Notes: a model not told the origin generated them from the sequence alone. 64,000 nt of DNA from UBA668 sp963720695 (GCA_963720695.1 CAVRGG010000007.1:372001-436000); one strand, 5' to 3'. Positions 25,213-33,775 are shown, counted from the stretch's first letter. Numbers and translations: made by a program.

Positions 25213-25779
25213 ATGCAACCCGTCGTCCTTCTCGCCGTCGCCGCCGTCTGGGCCGCCGTCATCATTCCGCCGCTCCTGCGGTCGCGAGTGGAGAACCGCC
25301 CCAACTCGTCGGTCACCGACTTCCGCCGCCAGCTGTCCACCCTGCAGCGCGCCGTGCCCACCCGCACGATGGTGCCGATGCGGGGCATGGCCCGCCCGCT
25401 CACCCAGTCACCCCAGGCGCACCGCACGCACGGCCATCCCGGCCAGGTGCACCGCAGCGCCGCCCCTGCCCGTGAGCACGTGCAGAGCGCCACGCTCGAT
25501 CGTCGCCCCGGTGCCCCGTCGCACCACCGCCAGATGCACCTGCACCGCGTGAGCCAGCGCGAGATGGTGCGCCGCCGCCGTGCCAACGTGCTGTTCCTGC
25601 TCGTGGTCACCGTCGGCATCTCCGGCTTCCTGGCCGCGACCACCAAGGCCACCCCGATGGTCTACGCGTTCGCGATCTCGTTCATCTCGCTGTGTGGTTA
25701 CACCTACAAGTTGGTGCAGATCCGCAGCCTCGAGATGGACCGCCAGTACGGCGAGCAAACCTGGTTCAACGCCGCCTGA
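25213..25779 (+). CDS. SepX/GlpR-like membrane protein
   Basis: The 188-residue protein has an N-terminal membrane helix (VVLLAVAAVWAAVIIPPLLRSR), a conserved VENRPNSSVTDFRRQLSTLQR segment, a basic His/Arg-rich middle and two C-terminal helices (NVLFLLVVTVGISGFLAA and MVYAFAISFISLCGYTYKLVQI). This architecture and the position near galU, moeA and moaC match the actinobacterial proteins described as SepX in Streptomyces and GlpR in corynebacteria, which work with the divisome. An AGGAG site precedes the ATG. Identification rests on topology and context, so it is provisional. Confidence 0.6.
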   Translation: MQPVVLLAVAAVWAAVIIPPLLRSRVENRPNSSVTDFRRQLSTLQRAVPTRTMVPMRGMARPLTQSPQAHRTHGHPGQVHRSAAPAREHVQSATLDRRPGAPSHHRQMHLHRVSQREMVRRRRANVLFLLVVTVGISGFLAATTKATPMVYAFAISFISLCGYTYKLVQIRSLEMDRQYGEQTWFNAA

Positions 25780-25805
25780 CGGCCGATACACTCGGGCACT
25801 CCAAC

Positions 25806-25878
25806 GGGGGTGTAGCTCAGTTGGCAGAGCGCAACAATCGCACTGTTGAGGCCAGGGGTTCAATTCCCCTCACCTCCA
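25806..25878 (+). tRNA. tRNA-Ala (anticodon CGC)
   Basis: A 73-nt cloverleaf folds cleanly: acceptor GGGGGTG/CACCTCC, D-arm GCTC/GAGC, anticodon stem CAACA/TGTTG with loop ATCGCAC, and T-arm AGGGG/CCCCT. T33 precedes anticodon CGC, and the acceptor has the G3-U70 wobble pair that marks alanine tRNAs. CCA is not encoded. Confidence 0.93.
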
Positions 25879-25894
25879 CCCGGAAGACAACGAC

Positions 25895-25924
25895 GAGGCC
25901 CTGCCGGACACCCGGCGGGGCCTC
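25895..25924. terminator. Strong bidirectional hairpin terminator
   Basis: GAGGCCCTGCCGG and CCGGCGGGGCCTC form a 13-bp stem with one G-T wobble and a 4-nt loop, between tRNA-Ala and the convergent enoyl-CoA hydratase gene. No T-run follows, which is common for GC-rich actinobacterial terminators. Confidence 0.8.
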
Positions 25925-25930
25925 GTCGCG

Positions 25931-26737
25931 TCACTCGCTGGTCGGGCCGTCGAAGACCGGTGGCCGCTTCTCCCGGTGGCCGGCGAGACCCTCCGCGGCA
26001 TCGGGTCCGCCGAACCCGTAGAACTCGTAGGCGAGACTGGCGTCGAAGATCGGTCCCGCCTGGCGGTACCAGTGGTTCAGGGTGTGCTTGGTCCAACGGA
26101 TCGCCGACTGCGACATCCCGGCCAACTGCACGGCCACCTCGAGCGCCCGCGTCTGCACCTCGGCGTCGTCGACGCACAGCGACACGAGACCGATCCGCTC
26201 GGCCTCCTCGCCGGTCAGGGTGTTGCACGTGAGCAGGTAGTACTTCGACTTGGCCATGCCGCACAGCAGCGGCCAGCAGATCGCCGCATGGTCGCCTGCC
26301 GCGACCCCGAGGCGGGTGTGGCCGTCGATGATCCGCGCCGTGCGACCGGCCACCGAGACGTCGGCGAGGAGTGCGCACACCAGGCCGGCGCCGACCGCCG
26401 GACCGTGGATCGCCGAGACGATCGGCTTGCTGCAGTCGATGACGTTGTGGACGATGTCGCGCGCCTCACGCAGCACCCGAGTGCGGGCGGCGTAGTCGGT
26501 GGTGAGCTCATCGAGCAGCTCGAAGCTGCCGCCCGCGCTGAACGCCTTCCCGGCGCCCTGGATGACGGCGACGCGCACGTCGGGGTCGCGATCCACCGCC
26601 AGCCACACGTCGGCGAGGTGCGCGTGGCCCTCCGGAGACACCGCGTTGAGTCCGGGCGCGTCGAGCGTGATCCGCAGGATGCCCGCCGCCGGACGATCGA
26701 AGGAGAGCGTCGGAAACTGCTCCGCATAGTTGGCCAT
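25931..26737 (-). CDS. Enoyl-CoA hydratase/isomerase-family protein
   Basis: The 268-residue product is a crotonase-fold enzyme: GAGKAFSAGGSFELL supplies the first oxyanion-hole region, and HGPAVGAGLVCALLADVSVA the second. The catalytic Glu of true hydratases in the region after ADVSVAGRTARIIDGHTRLG is replaced by other residues (GHTRLGVAAGDH), so it may be an isomerase or hydrolase of the family. The ATG at 26737 was chosen over an upstream start because a TACAGT -10 box lies exactly 6 nt before it. Genes for beta-oxidation partners are not adjacent. Confidence 0.87.
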   Translation of the reverse strand: MANYAEQFPTLSFDRPAAGILRITLDAPGLNAVSPEGHAHLADVWLAVDRDPDVRVAVIQGAGKAFSAGGSFELLDELTTDYAARTRVLREARDIVHNVIDCSKPIVSAIHGPAVGAGLVCALLADVSVAGRTARIIDGHTRLGVAAGDHAAICWPLLCGMAKSKYYLLTCNTLTGEEAERIGLVSLCVDDAEVQTRALEVAVQLAGMSQSAIRWTKHTLNHWYRQAGPIFDASLAYEFYGFGGPDAAEGLAGHREKRPPVFDGPTSE

Positions 26738-26743
26738 GCCTCG

Positions 26744-26749
26744 ACTGTA
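26744..26749 (-). promoter_or_regulatory. Leaderless -10 box for the enoyl-CoA hydratase gene
   Basis: On the minus strand TACAGT is followed by 6 nt and the ATG at 26737, the exact geometry of leaderless actinobacterial promoters. Confidence 0.5.
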
Positions 26750-26787
26750 GGGGGGTAGCGTGACCCGAATCACCGAAGGAGGTCCTG

Positions 26788-27630
26788 ATGGATCGTGTCC
26801 TCATCGATGACCTGCGTGTCCTCACCGTCATCGGCGCACTGCCCCACGAACGCGAGATCGCCCAGCCGATCCGCATCGACCTTTCCATCGGCCTCGACCT
26901 TCGCAATGCCGGTCGCAGCGACGAACTGCACGACACCGTCCACTACGGCCTGGTCTGCGAGCGGGTCAGCGAACTCGTCCGCGACAGCAAGGACGTCCTC
27001 TTGGAGCGTCTGGCCGCCAAGGTGGCCGACGTCGTGCTCGAGTTCGACCTCGTCGAGGTGGTCGACGTCACCCTCACCAAACTCCGCCCACCGATTCCCG
27101 AGGAAGTGCAGAGCACGGCGGTCCGCATCAGCCGCTCCCGCGCGGAGGCCGCCGCCCCGCCGCTGGAGGACCACGAGGTCATCGTCGCCCTCGGCAGCAA
27201 CCTGGGCGACCGCGAGGGGTACCTCCGCTTCGCCGTCGGCGAGCTGGGCAACGTCGTCGCCATGTCGCAGGTGTACGAGACCGAGCCGATCGGTGGCCCG
27301 GACGGTCAGGGTGCCTACCTCAACATGGTGGTCAAGGTGCAGACCTCCCTCGACCCGTACGCGTTCATCCGTCGCTGCCAGCGCATCGAGGCCAACGCCC
27401 TCCGCCAGCGTGTCGTGCACTGGGGCCCGCGCACGCTCGATGTCGACATGCTGTTCTACGACGACGTCCACATCACCAGCGAGCGGCTCACGGTCCCACA
27501 CCCCCGCATCGAGGAACGACGGTTCGTCCTCACCCCGCTCAGTGACATCGCCCCGGAGCGGTGCCCGCAGGGGTGGCAGAGCTCACTGCCGCCGAGCGAG
27601 ATCCACGCCCGCGGACCGTTGGTGGTCTGA
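26788..27630 (+). CDS. folBK: Fused dihydroneopterin aldolase / HPPK (FolB-FolK)
   Basis: One 280-residue protein joins two consecutive folate enzymes. Residues 1-118 are FolB (DRVLIDDLRVLTVIGALPHERE, VHYGLVCERVSELV, LERLAAKVADVVL, VTLTKLRPPIPEEV), which cleaves dihydroneopterin. Residues about 130-280 are FolK (VIVALGSNLGDREGYL, YETEPIGGPDGQGAYLNMVV, WGPRTLDVDML with the metal-binding Asp pair, VPHPRIEERRFVLTPLSDIAP), which pyrophosphorylates the pterin. A strong AAGGAGGTCC ribosome site precedes the ATG. Both domains appear catalytically complete. Fusion is seen elsewhere in actinobacteria. A DHPS-family gene lies convergent downstream. Confidence 0.95.
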   Translation: MDRVLIDDLRVLTVIGALPHEREIAQPIRIDLSIGLDLRNAGRSDELHDTVHYGLVCERVSELVRDSKDVLLERLAAKVADVVLEFDLVEVVDVTLTKLRPPIPEEVQSTAVRISRSRAEAAAPPLEDHEVIVALGSNLGDREGYLRFAVGELGNVVAMSQVYETEPIGGPDGQGAYLNMVVKVQTSLDPYAFIRRCQRIEANALRQRVVHWGPRTLDVDMLFYDDVHITSERLTVPHPRIEERRFVLTPLSDIAPERCPQGWQSSLPPSEIHARGPLVV

Positions 27631-27643
27631 CCTCGTGCGACGA

Positions 27644-28408
27644 TCAGTCGACGAGGAGTCGACGCTCGAAGGAACGGACCTTCGCCGGATAGTGCACCCG
27701 GCCGAACTCCGGTCTCGCCTTCACCACGATCTCCAGCAGCTCGTCGTGTTGGGCGGTCTCCTTCCACGGCAGCGCGATGTAGAGGGGGAGGTCGAAGACC
27801 CGCATCGCGTCGAGGTTGCTGTAGACGCGCTTCTGGTACAGGTAGCGCTCGTCCCACGGCCAGTTCGACGGTGCGAACCCGGTGCCCGGGTCGAGCACGC
27901 AACGATGTCGCAGCCCGAAGCGGTCGGCGTCGCGCAGGCGGGCATCGAAGAACTCGACGATGGCGTCGACGGGGTCGCGGTCGACCATCTCCATCGCCCG
28001 CGGATTCGGGCCGCTCAGGAACGGCACCACGATCGGCACGTCGAAGTCGGCGGCGACCTCCCACATCAGGTCGCTCTGCATGCCGTCGGCGGCGTTGATC
28101 ACCGTCGCACCCGCCTGCAGTGCTCGCCGCAGGACCTCGGGACGCCACGTGTCCACGCTCATCGGCACGCCCAGTGCGGCCAGCGCCGGCACGAGCTCGG
28201 CGAGACGAGCCCACTCCGCTTCCCAGGGCACCACCTCGGCCACGTCGGTGCTGCCCTGTCCGCCCAGGTCGATGCCGTCGGCGCCGTCGGCGAGCAGCGC
28301 CGTGGCGCGTGCCAGGGCCTGGTCGACCGTGGTGGCGATGGAATCGGTGTTGAGCGAGTCGGGGCTGGCGTTGACGACGCCGTACAGGAACATGCCGTGG
28401 TGGGCCAT
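27644..28408 (-). CDS. Divergent dihydropteroate synthase-family protein
   Basis: This 254-residue TIM-barrel protein begins MFLYGVVNASPDSLNTDS and continues with ADGADGIDLGGQGSTDVAE, PMSVDTWRPEVLRRALQAGATVINAADG and CVLDPGTGFAPSNWPWDERYL, all recognisable DHPS positions. However the FSDGG after PDS, the GGESTRPG loop, the late SRKSFIG and the terminal RVHDV motif of FolP are not present in recognisable form, so pterin or pABA handling is probably altered. It resembles the FolP2 situation next to gpgS in mycobacteria, where FolP2 is not a functional DHPS. The start codon is 17 nt from the divergent gpgS start. TAACCT lies 8 nt upstream. Confidence 0.8.
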   Translation of the reverse strand: MAHHGMFLYGVVNASPDSLNTDSIATTVDQALARATALLADGADGIDLGGQGSTDVAEVVPWEAEWARLAELVPALAALGVPMSVDTWRPEVLRRALQAGATVINAADGMQSDLMWEVAADFDVPIVVPFLSGPNPRAMEMVDRDPVDAIVEFFDARLRDADRFGLRHRCVLDPGTGFAPSNWPWDERYLYQKRVYSNLDAMRVFDLPLYIALPWKETAQHDELLEIVVKARPEFGRVHYPAKVRSFERRLLVD

Positions 28409-28425
28409 GGGCCGGGAGGTTACTG

Positions 28426-29304
28426 GTGAGATCCGTTCGACTGTTCGAGATCGACGACTGCGCGCTCGACCTGATGGTCGAGGCCAAGGGCACCCGCACG
28501 GTCTCGGTGTGCATCCCCTGTCGCGACGAGGCGGCCACGGTCGGTCCGCTCGTGAGCGCCATCCGCACGGAGCTGATCCGACGGGTGCCGCTCGTCGACG
28601 AACTGATCGTGCTCGACGACCGCAGCACCGACGACACCGCGGCGGTGGCCGGGAGCGCAGGAGCGCGGGTCGTCCCCATCGAGACCGTGCACGCCCTGCA
28701 CGGCGAGGGTCACGGCAAGGGCAACGCACTGTGGGCGAGCCTCGTGGCCAGCACCGGCGACTTCGTGGTCTGGATGGACGGCGACATCACCAGCTTCGAG
28801 CCGAACTGGATCGTCCGTCTGCTGGCGCCGATGCTCGACGACGACTCGGTGGCGCTCGTCAAGGCGTTGTCGCATCGACCCACCCGTCTGGGTGGGGGAG
28901 GGCGGACGACCGAACTCGTCGCCCGACCGCTGCTGTCGTTGTACTACCCCGAGCTCACCGGGCTGCATCAGCCGCTGGCGGGGGAGTACGCGGGCCGTCG
29001 CACGGTGCTCGAGCAGCTGCCGTTCGTGCAGGGCTGGGGCGTGGAGATCGCGATGCTCATCGACATCGCCCGTCGCTTCGGACCCGAGGCCATCGCCCAG
29101 GTCGACCTGGGCACCCGCGAGCATCGTCACCGGTCGTTGCACGCGCTGTCCGTGCAGGCCGCAGAGGTGATGGCGACGATGCTCGCTCGCGTGCCGTCGG
29201 GCAGCTTGCTCACCGAGGAGCAGCCGACGTTGCAGCGTGCCGACGGCTCAGCGGTGCCGCTCAACCTGTCCGAGCGCCCACCACTGGCGTGGCTCACACG
29301 CTGA
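28426..29304 (+). CDS. gpgS: Glucosyl-3-phosphoglycerate synthase
   Basis: The 292-residue GT-A glycosyltransferase matches GpgS, which joins glucose from a nucleotide donor to 3-phosphoglycerate, the first step toward glucosylglycerate and methylglucose lipopolysaccharides. Key motifs are VSVCIPCRDEAATVGPLV, ELIVLDDRSTDDT, GKGNALWASL, VWMDGDIT with the metal-binding acidic triad, GRTTELVARPLLSLYYPEL, QPLAGEYAGRR, FVQGWGVEIAMLIDIA and AIAQVDLGTREHRHRSL. The family-specific TELVARPLL and LG.REHR stretches make the call firm. A GGGAGGT ribosome site overlaps the 17-nt gap to the divergent folP-like gene, as in the mycobacterial folP2-gpgS pair. Confidence 0.92.
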   Translation: MRSVRLFEIDDCALDLMVEAKGTRTVSVCIPCRDEAATVGPLVSAIRTELIRRVPLVDELIVLDDRSTDDTAAVAGSAGARVVPIETVHALHGEGHGKGNALWASLVASTGDFVVWMDGDITSFEPNWIVRLLAPMLDDDSVALVKALSHRPTRLGGGGRTTELVARPLLSLYYPELTGLHQPLAGEYAGRRTVLEQLPFVQGWGVEIAMLIDIARRFGPEAIAQVDLGTREHRHRSLHALSVQAAEVMATMLARVPSGSLLTEEQPTLQRADGSAVPLNLSERPPLAWLTR

Positions 29305-29367
29305 GGCCGAGCACCACGTCGTCGCCCGCGGAATGCGCATCCATCCCGGGAGTGCCACACTGTGCGC

Positions 29368-30375
29368 ATGCGCCGGCCCACTCACTCGGTCGAGATCGTC
29401 GAGGTGCTGCATCCTGATGACCCGGACTCCCCGTGGGAGGAGGGTGCCGACGCCGCCGCCCCCACGCCGAGGGAGGCGCCGACGCGTCGATCCGGCCGGG
29501 TGATGGCCGTCGCCGGGGTTGCCGTCGCGCTGGCCGTGGTCGCCGCGGCGTTCATCGGTCGCGATGGCTCCAGCGCGACCTCCACCTCCACCGCAGCACT
29601 CACCACGGTGCCCGTCGTCGATCCGGCCGACGCAGCGCCATCTGGGTTCTATGCGGTGGTCGATCCGTCGCTGACGCCGTTCGCGGCCGACCCGGCGCAA
29701 CCCCTGACGCGCTCGGGCGTGTTCCGGATCTGGGCGGCGCGCGGCCCGGAAGGCGTCTGGATCGCGGCGGAAGGCACGGCGAGGAAGAGCCTGCCCCACC
29801 TGTTCCCCGACGGTCGTCGCCGCACCGTCGACGGGTTCGAACTGATCACACCCACCGACCAACCGACGCGCACGCTCGTGGAGGTGTCCAACGACTCGTG
29901 GTCGGCCACCATCACCGCCCATCTGGTCGACGACGCGACGCTGGTGCGCTTCGTCGACGGCCTGATCTTCGGCCGAGGTGATCTGCTCGACGGCGCCCGG
30001 GTCCTGCGCGACCTCGGCCTCACCGATGCGGCCCACTACCGTCGCGGCACCGAGGCGATGTACGGAGAGACGAGCGCCACGGTGCGGTACCTCACGGCCG
30101 ATGGGAAGGTGGTCGTGCTGCGGATGGCCGCCGGCGCCGACCTTTCCGAGCACTCCGCGATGCTGTCGTACTTCACCGATGGTCCGGTGTCGGTCGACAT
30201 CGTCGGCCGGGTCTCGGGCCGTCTCGCCGACACGGGCGAGTCCGTCTTCATGTGGGCTGCCGACGGGCAGCTGTTCACCCTGACCGGACCGCTCCCCGTC
30301 GCGGACCTGGAGCAGATCAGCCGCCACGTCGCAGCGATGTCGAACTCGGAGTGGGCGGTCCTCACCGACCTCTGA
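29368..30375 (+). CDS. Single-pass membrane protein of unknown function
   Basis: The 335-residue product has a charged cytoplasmic N-terminus (about 45 residues, acidic and Pro-rich), one membrane helix (VMAVAGVAVALAVVAAAFIG), a Ser/Thr linker and an external domain of about 260 residues with EGVWIAAEGTARKSL, DLITPTDQPTRTLVEVSN-like and RRGTEAMYGETSATVRYLTADGKVVVLRM segments. No enzyme motif is visible. I prefer ATG 29368 to GTG 29362 because CACACT lies 6 nt upstream, a weak leaderless box. It stands alone between gpgS and the convergent cyd operon, separated from the latter by an inverted-repeat array. Confidence 0.72.
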   Translation: MRRPTHSVEIVEVLHPDDPDSPWEEGADAAAPTPREAPTRRSGRVMAVAGVAVALAVVAAAFIGRDGSSATSTSTAALTTVPVVDPADAAPSGFYAVVDPSLTPFAADPAQPLTRSGVFRIWAARGPEGVWIAAEGTARKSLPHLFPDGRRRTVDGFELITPTDQPTRTLVEVSNDSWSATITAHLVDDATLVRFVDGLIFGRGDLLDGARVLRDLGLTDAAHYRRGTEAMYGETSATVRYLTADGKVVVLRMAAGADLSEHSAMLSYFTDGPVSVDIVGRVSGRLADTGESVFMWAADGQLFTLTGPLPVADLEQISRHVAAMSNSEWAVLTDL

Positions 30376-30399
30376 CGGCCTCCCCGTCGCCCTCCCCCT

Positions 30400-30495
30400 C
30401 GGCTTCTGGGGGCGGCTTCTGGGAAGGACTGTTCCCGGATTCCGGGAACGGGCCGGACCAGAAACCGAGGTGAGAAGATCGCTGACCAGAAGCCG
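30400..30495. repeat. Nested inverted-repeat array between convergent genes
   Basis: CGGCTTCTGGG occurs twice (30400-30410, 30413-30423); its inverse occurs as CCAGAAACCG (30458-30467, one mismatch) and CCAGAAGCCG (30486-30495, perfect over 10 bp). Between them is GTTCCCGGA-T-TCCGGGAAC (30431-30449), a perfect 9-bp inverted repeat. It probably serves as a bidirectional terminator for the unknown membrane protein gene and cydC. Confidence 0.7.
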
Positions 30496-30500
30496 ACCGC

Positions 30501-32150
30501 TCAGGCGCCGATCGTGACGACGGCGTCGAGCTCGGGCATGAGGTCGAGGCGATGGGTGGCGATCACCACGGTGCGGCCCGGGAGGGCGGCGAGCAGATCG
30601 GTGACGAGGGCGCGACCGGTGGCATCGTCGAGGTGTTCGGTCGGCTCGTCGAGGATCACCACGGCGGCGTCTGACAGCACCACTCGGGCGACGGCCAACC
30701 GTTGCCGCTCCCCACCCGACAGCGATCGACCGTGCTCACCCACCGAGGTGTCGAGCCCGTCGGGGAGCCCGGCGAGCCACGGACCGAGTCCGGCGGTGAG
30801 CAGGGCGGCGCGCAGATCGTCGTCGGTCGCGTCGGGCCGGGCGAGGCGCAGGTTCGCGGCGACGGTGGAGTCGAAGAGGTGCGAGTCCTGCGCGCACCAG
30901 CCCACGACCCGGCGGACGTCGTCACCCGTCAGCGCGGCCAGGTCCACCGTGCCGTCGGTGCCGATCAGCTCGATCGTTCCCGCGACCGGTTCGATGAAGC
31001 GGAGGAGCGCGGCAGCGAGCGTGCTCTTGCCGGCGCCGCTCGGACCGACCACCGCCACCGTGGCGAGCGCGGGGATCAGGGCGTCCAGGTCCGCCACCAC
31101 GGTCGGTCCGTCCGGCCATGCCAGCGAGACGTCGCGCAGGCGCAACCCGTACGGACCGGTCGGGACCGTTGCGGCCGGCTCGGGATCGAGCACCGGGTCG
31201 GGAGCGTCGAGCACCTGGACCACCCGACCGGCTGCGCCGACCAGCTCGGGCACCTGGGCCGCGGCCGGAGCGAGGAGGGCGACCAGTTCGTGGACCGCCA
31301 GCGGCAGCAGGACCGCGACGGCGAACGAGGTCGACGACAGCGACCCGTCGCCGAGCGCGCCGGCGCCGAGCCACAGTGTCGCGATCACCCCGGCACCCGC
31401 CGCCAGGAGGCCGAGCGCCGTGCCGACGCCCGCGCCCCACGCAGCGCGTGCCTCGCCGGCGCGCAGCTGCTCGTCGAGGCGGTCGAGCTGTTCGAGCGCG
31501 GGCGCCACCGCGCCGTACACGGTGAGCTCGGCCGCACCGTCGAGCACGCCGAGCAACTGCTGCTGGTACTCGCCCTTCAAGGGTGCGACCTGCGCGGCAC
31601 TGCGGCGGGTGATCGTCGTCGCAACCGCCGGGGCGACGACGAGCGTGCACCCGAGCACCCCTGCCAGCACCAGCCCGGCGACCGGGAGGAGCACGATCAT
31701 CAGGGCAACAGCGGCGATGCCGACGGCCAGGGTGACGGCAGCGGGGAGCAACACGCGGACCCACAGGTCGGCGAGGCCGTCGACGTCGCCGACGAACCGC
31801 GTCAGCAGTTCGCCTCGCGACAGCGAGCGTGTGCCACCGGGCAGCAATCGCTCGACGCGGCGGACGACGGCGACGCGCAGGTCGCCGAGCACGCGGAACG
31901 ACGCGTCGTGGGAGACGAGGCGTTCGGAGTAGCGCAGGACGCCCCGGCCGACGCCGAACGCGCGCACGGCGACGATCGCCACCATCAGGTACAGCACCGG
32001 CGGATGCTCGGCGGCGCGCACGATCAGCCACGCCGAGGTGCCGGTGAGTCCGACTGCGGCGCCGGCGGCGAGCACGCCGAGCGCGATGCTCGCCAGCAGG
32101 CGGGACCGGCCGGACCGGCCGAGACGCAGGATGCGCAGGACGGCGTTCAT
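30501..32150 (-). CDS. cydC: Thiol reductant ABC exporter subunit CydC
   Basis: This 549-residue protein is the second half-transporter of the CydDC exporter, which moves cysteine and glutathione-type thiols to the outside and is required for assembly of cytochrome bd. It has six membrane helices (residues about 15-290) and an ATPase domain with Walker A GPSGAGKST, the Q-loop WCAQDSHLFD, signature LSGGERQRLAVARV and Walker B VVILDEPTEHLD. The ATG overlaps the cydD stop (ATGA). It ends the operon; an inverted-repeat array follows. Confidence 0.93.
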   Translation of the reverse strand: MNAVLRILRLGRSGRSRLLASIALGVLAAGAAVGLTGTSAWLIVRAAEHPPVLYLMVAIVAVRAFGVGRGVLRYSERLVSHDASFRVLGDLRVAVVRRVERLLPGGTRSLSRGELLTRFVGDVDGLADLWVRVLLPAAVTLAVGIAAVALMIVLLPVAGLVLAGVLGCTLVVAPAVATTITRRSAAQVAPLKGEYQQQLLGVLDGAAELTVYGAVAPALEQLDRLDEQLRAGEARAAWGAGVGTALGLLAAGAGVIATLWLGAGALGDGSLSSTSFAVAVLLPLAVHELVALLAPAAAQVPELVGAAGRVVQVLDAPDPVLDPEPAATVPTGPYGLRLRDVSLAWPDGPTVVADLDALIPALATVAVVGPSGAGKSTLAAALLRFIEPVAGTIELIGTDGTVDLAALTGDDVRRVVGWCAQDSHLFDSTVAANLRLARPDATDDDLRAALLTAGLGPWLAGLPDGLDTSVGEHGRSLSGGERQRLAVARVVLSDAAVVILDEPTEHLDDATGRALVTDLLAALPGRTVVIATHRLDLMPELDAVVTIGA

Positions 32151-33775
32151 GCGAGCTCCACCACCCGATCGGCGGCGGCGATGGTCGACGGGCGGTGACT
32201 GGCGATGACGACGGTCGCGCCGCGGGTGGCCTCGTCGCGCACGGCCTGGATGACGTCGCGCTCGGTCGCCGCGTCGAGCCCCGCGGTCGGCTCGTCGAGG
32301 ATGATGAGGGACGCCCGGCGCACCAGCGCTCTGGCGAGCGCCACTCGGCGGCGCTCTCCGGCCGACAACGAGTCCCCGCGCTCGCCGACCTCACGATCCA
32401 GCGCCATCGCCAGACCGGCGCGGGAGAGGGCGGCGGTGAGGCGGGCGTCGTCGGCGTCGGGGTCGGCGATGCGAAGGTTGGCGGCCAGCGTGCCGGCGAA
32501 CAGGAACGGCGTCTGATCGACCCACGCGATGGCGCGGTGCCACGCGTCGCGGTCGATGTCGTCGAGGTTCCGCCTGCCCGGCCCGTCGCCGACGGTCACC
32601 ATGCCCTCGTCGGGCGTGCGCAGGCCGAGGAGGACCGCCAGCAGCGTGGTCTTGCCGCTTCCGCTCGGACCGGTGACACACACCACCTCGCCCTGTCGCA
32701 GGTCGAGGTCGACGGCGTCCGGGGTGGCTCGGGGCCGCTCGGGGTGCCGCACCGAGACGCCTCGCAGCCGGATCGTGAAGTCCTCCCGATCAGGAAGTGG
32801 CGCCGTTCCAGTGCGGGTGGGTGCCGACTGCTCGAGCAGTGCGAAGGCCTGCTCGCCCGCAGCGATGCCGGCGGCGCTGGCGTGGTACTGCGCGCCGACC
32901 TGCCGCAGCGGGAGGTACGCCTCGGGTGCGAGAAGGATCGCCAGCAGCCCGGCCTGGAGCCCGAGCCCGCCGTCGACGAGTCGCAGGCCGACGCCGACGG
33001 CCACGAGTGCCACCGACAACGTGGCCAGGGTCTCGAGCACGAGCGATGACAGGAACGCGATGCGCAGCGTTGCCATCGTGGTGACGCGGTAACGGTCCGT
33101 GCTCTCGCGGACGAGGTCTTCCTGAGCTCGACCGCGACCGAAGGACCGCAGCGTGGGCATCCCCTCGACGACGTCGAGGAAGTGATGCGACAACCGTTGC
33201 AGGGCGTCCCAGCGGCGAGCGTTCGCCGTCTCGGTCGCCTTGCCGACCAGCACCATGAAGATCGGGATCAATGGCAACGTCAGCGCCACCGTGAGCGTCG
33301 CCGTGAGGTCGACGGTCACCATCCGCAGCAGCACGACGACCGGGACCACCACCGCCAGGACGAGCTGCGGCAGGTACCGGGCGAAGTAGGCGTCGAGCGC
33401 ATCGAGCCCTCCGGCTGCCAACGTGCCGACCTCGGCGCGCCGACCGGCCTGGGAGGGGTCGGCGGCACCCTTCGCCGCGGCCTCGACGAGCTGTCGACGG
33501 AGCTCGGACTTCACCGAGGCGGATGCCCTCCGCGCCGCCACTTCGTGCCACCAGCTGACGGCGGCGCGGAGCACCACCACGACGGCCAGCGCACCGCACA
33601 GCGAGGCGAGCCCGTCGGTGCCGCGCCGCTCGATCGCGCGGGTGATCGCTGCGGCGAGGATGCCCGCCTGCGCGACCACGAGGACCGCGGTGACCGTGCC
33701 GAGCACGACGCTCAGCACGAGGTGGGGGACGGAGCTGCGGGCGGCGCGGAGCAGTCGAGGGTCGATCGGCCTCAC
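32147..33775 (-). CDS. cydD: Thiol reductant ABC exporter subunit CydD
   Basis: The 542-residue half-transporter starts at GTG 33775, whose last bases are shared with the cydB stop (GTGA). It shows six membrane helices, the exporter hallmark PQLVLAVVVPVVVLLRMVTVDLTATLTVALTLPLIPIFMVLVG, and an ATPase with GPSGSGKTT, VDQTPFLFAGTLAANLRIA, LSAGERRRVALARAL and LIILDEPTAGLD. Pairing with CydC would create the heterodimer. The A-B-D-C order with overlapping ends means all four subunits come from one message, as is common in actinobacteria. Confidence 0.93.
   Translation of the reverse strand: MRPIDPRLLRAARSSVPHLVLSVVLGTVTAVLVVAQAGILAAAITRAIERRGTDGLASLCGALAVVVVLRAAVSWWHEVAARRASASVKSELRRQLVEAAAKGAADPSQAGRRAEVGTLAAGGLDALDAYFARYLPQLVLAVVVPVVVLLRMVTVDLTATLTVALTLPLIPIFMVLVGKATETANARRWDALQRLSHHFLDVVEGMPTLRSFGRGRAQEDLVRESTDRYRVTTMATLRIAFLSSLVLETLATLSVALVAVGVGLRLVDGGLGLQAGLLAILLAPEAYLPLRQVGAQYHASAAGIAAGEQAFALLEQSAPTRTGTAPLPDREDFTIRLRGVSVRHPERPRATPDAVDLDLRQGEVVCVTGPSGSGKTTLLAVLLGLRTPDEGMVTVGDGPGRRNLDDIDRDAWHRAIAWVDQTPFLFAGTLAANLRIADPDADDARLTAALSRAGLAMALDREVGERGDSLSAGERRRVALARALVRRASLIILDEPTAGLDAATERDVIQAVRDEATRGATVVIASHRPSTIAAADRVVELA

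Noticed and set aside
25836..25850. CTGTTGA could be read as an Asn (GTT) anticodon loop
   Set aside because: The cloverleaf with a paired CAACA/TGTTG stem gives anticodon CGC, and the G3-U70 pair confirms alanine.
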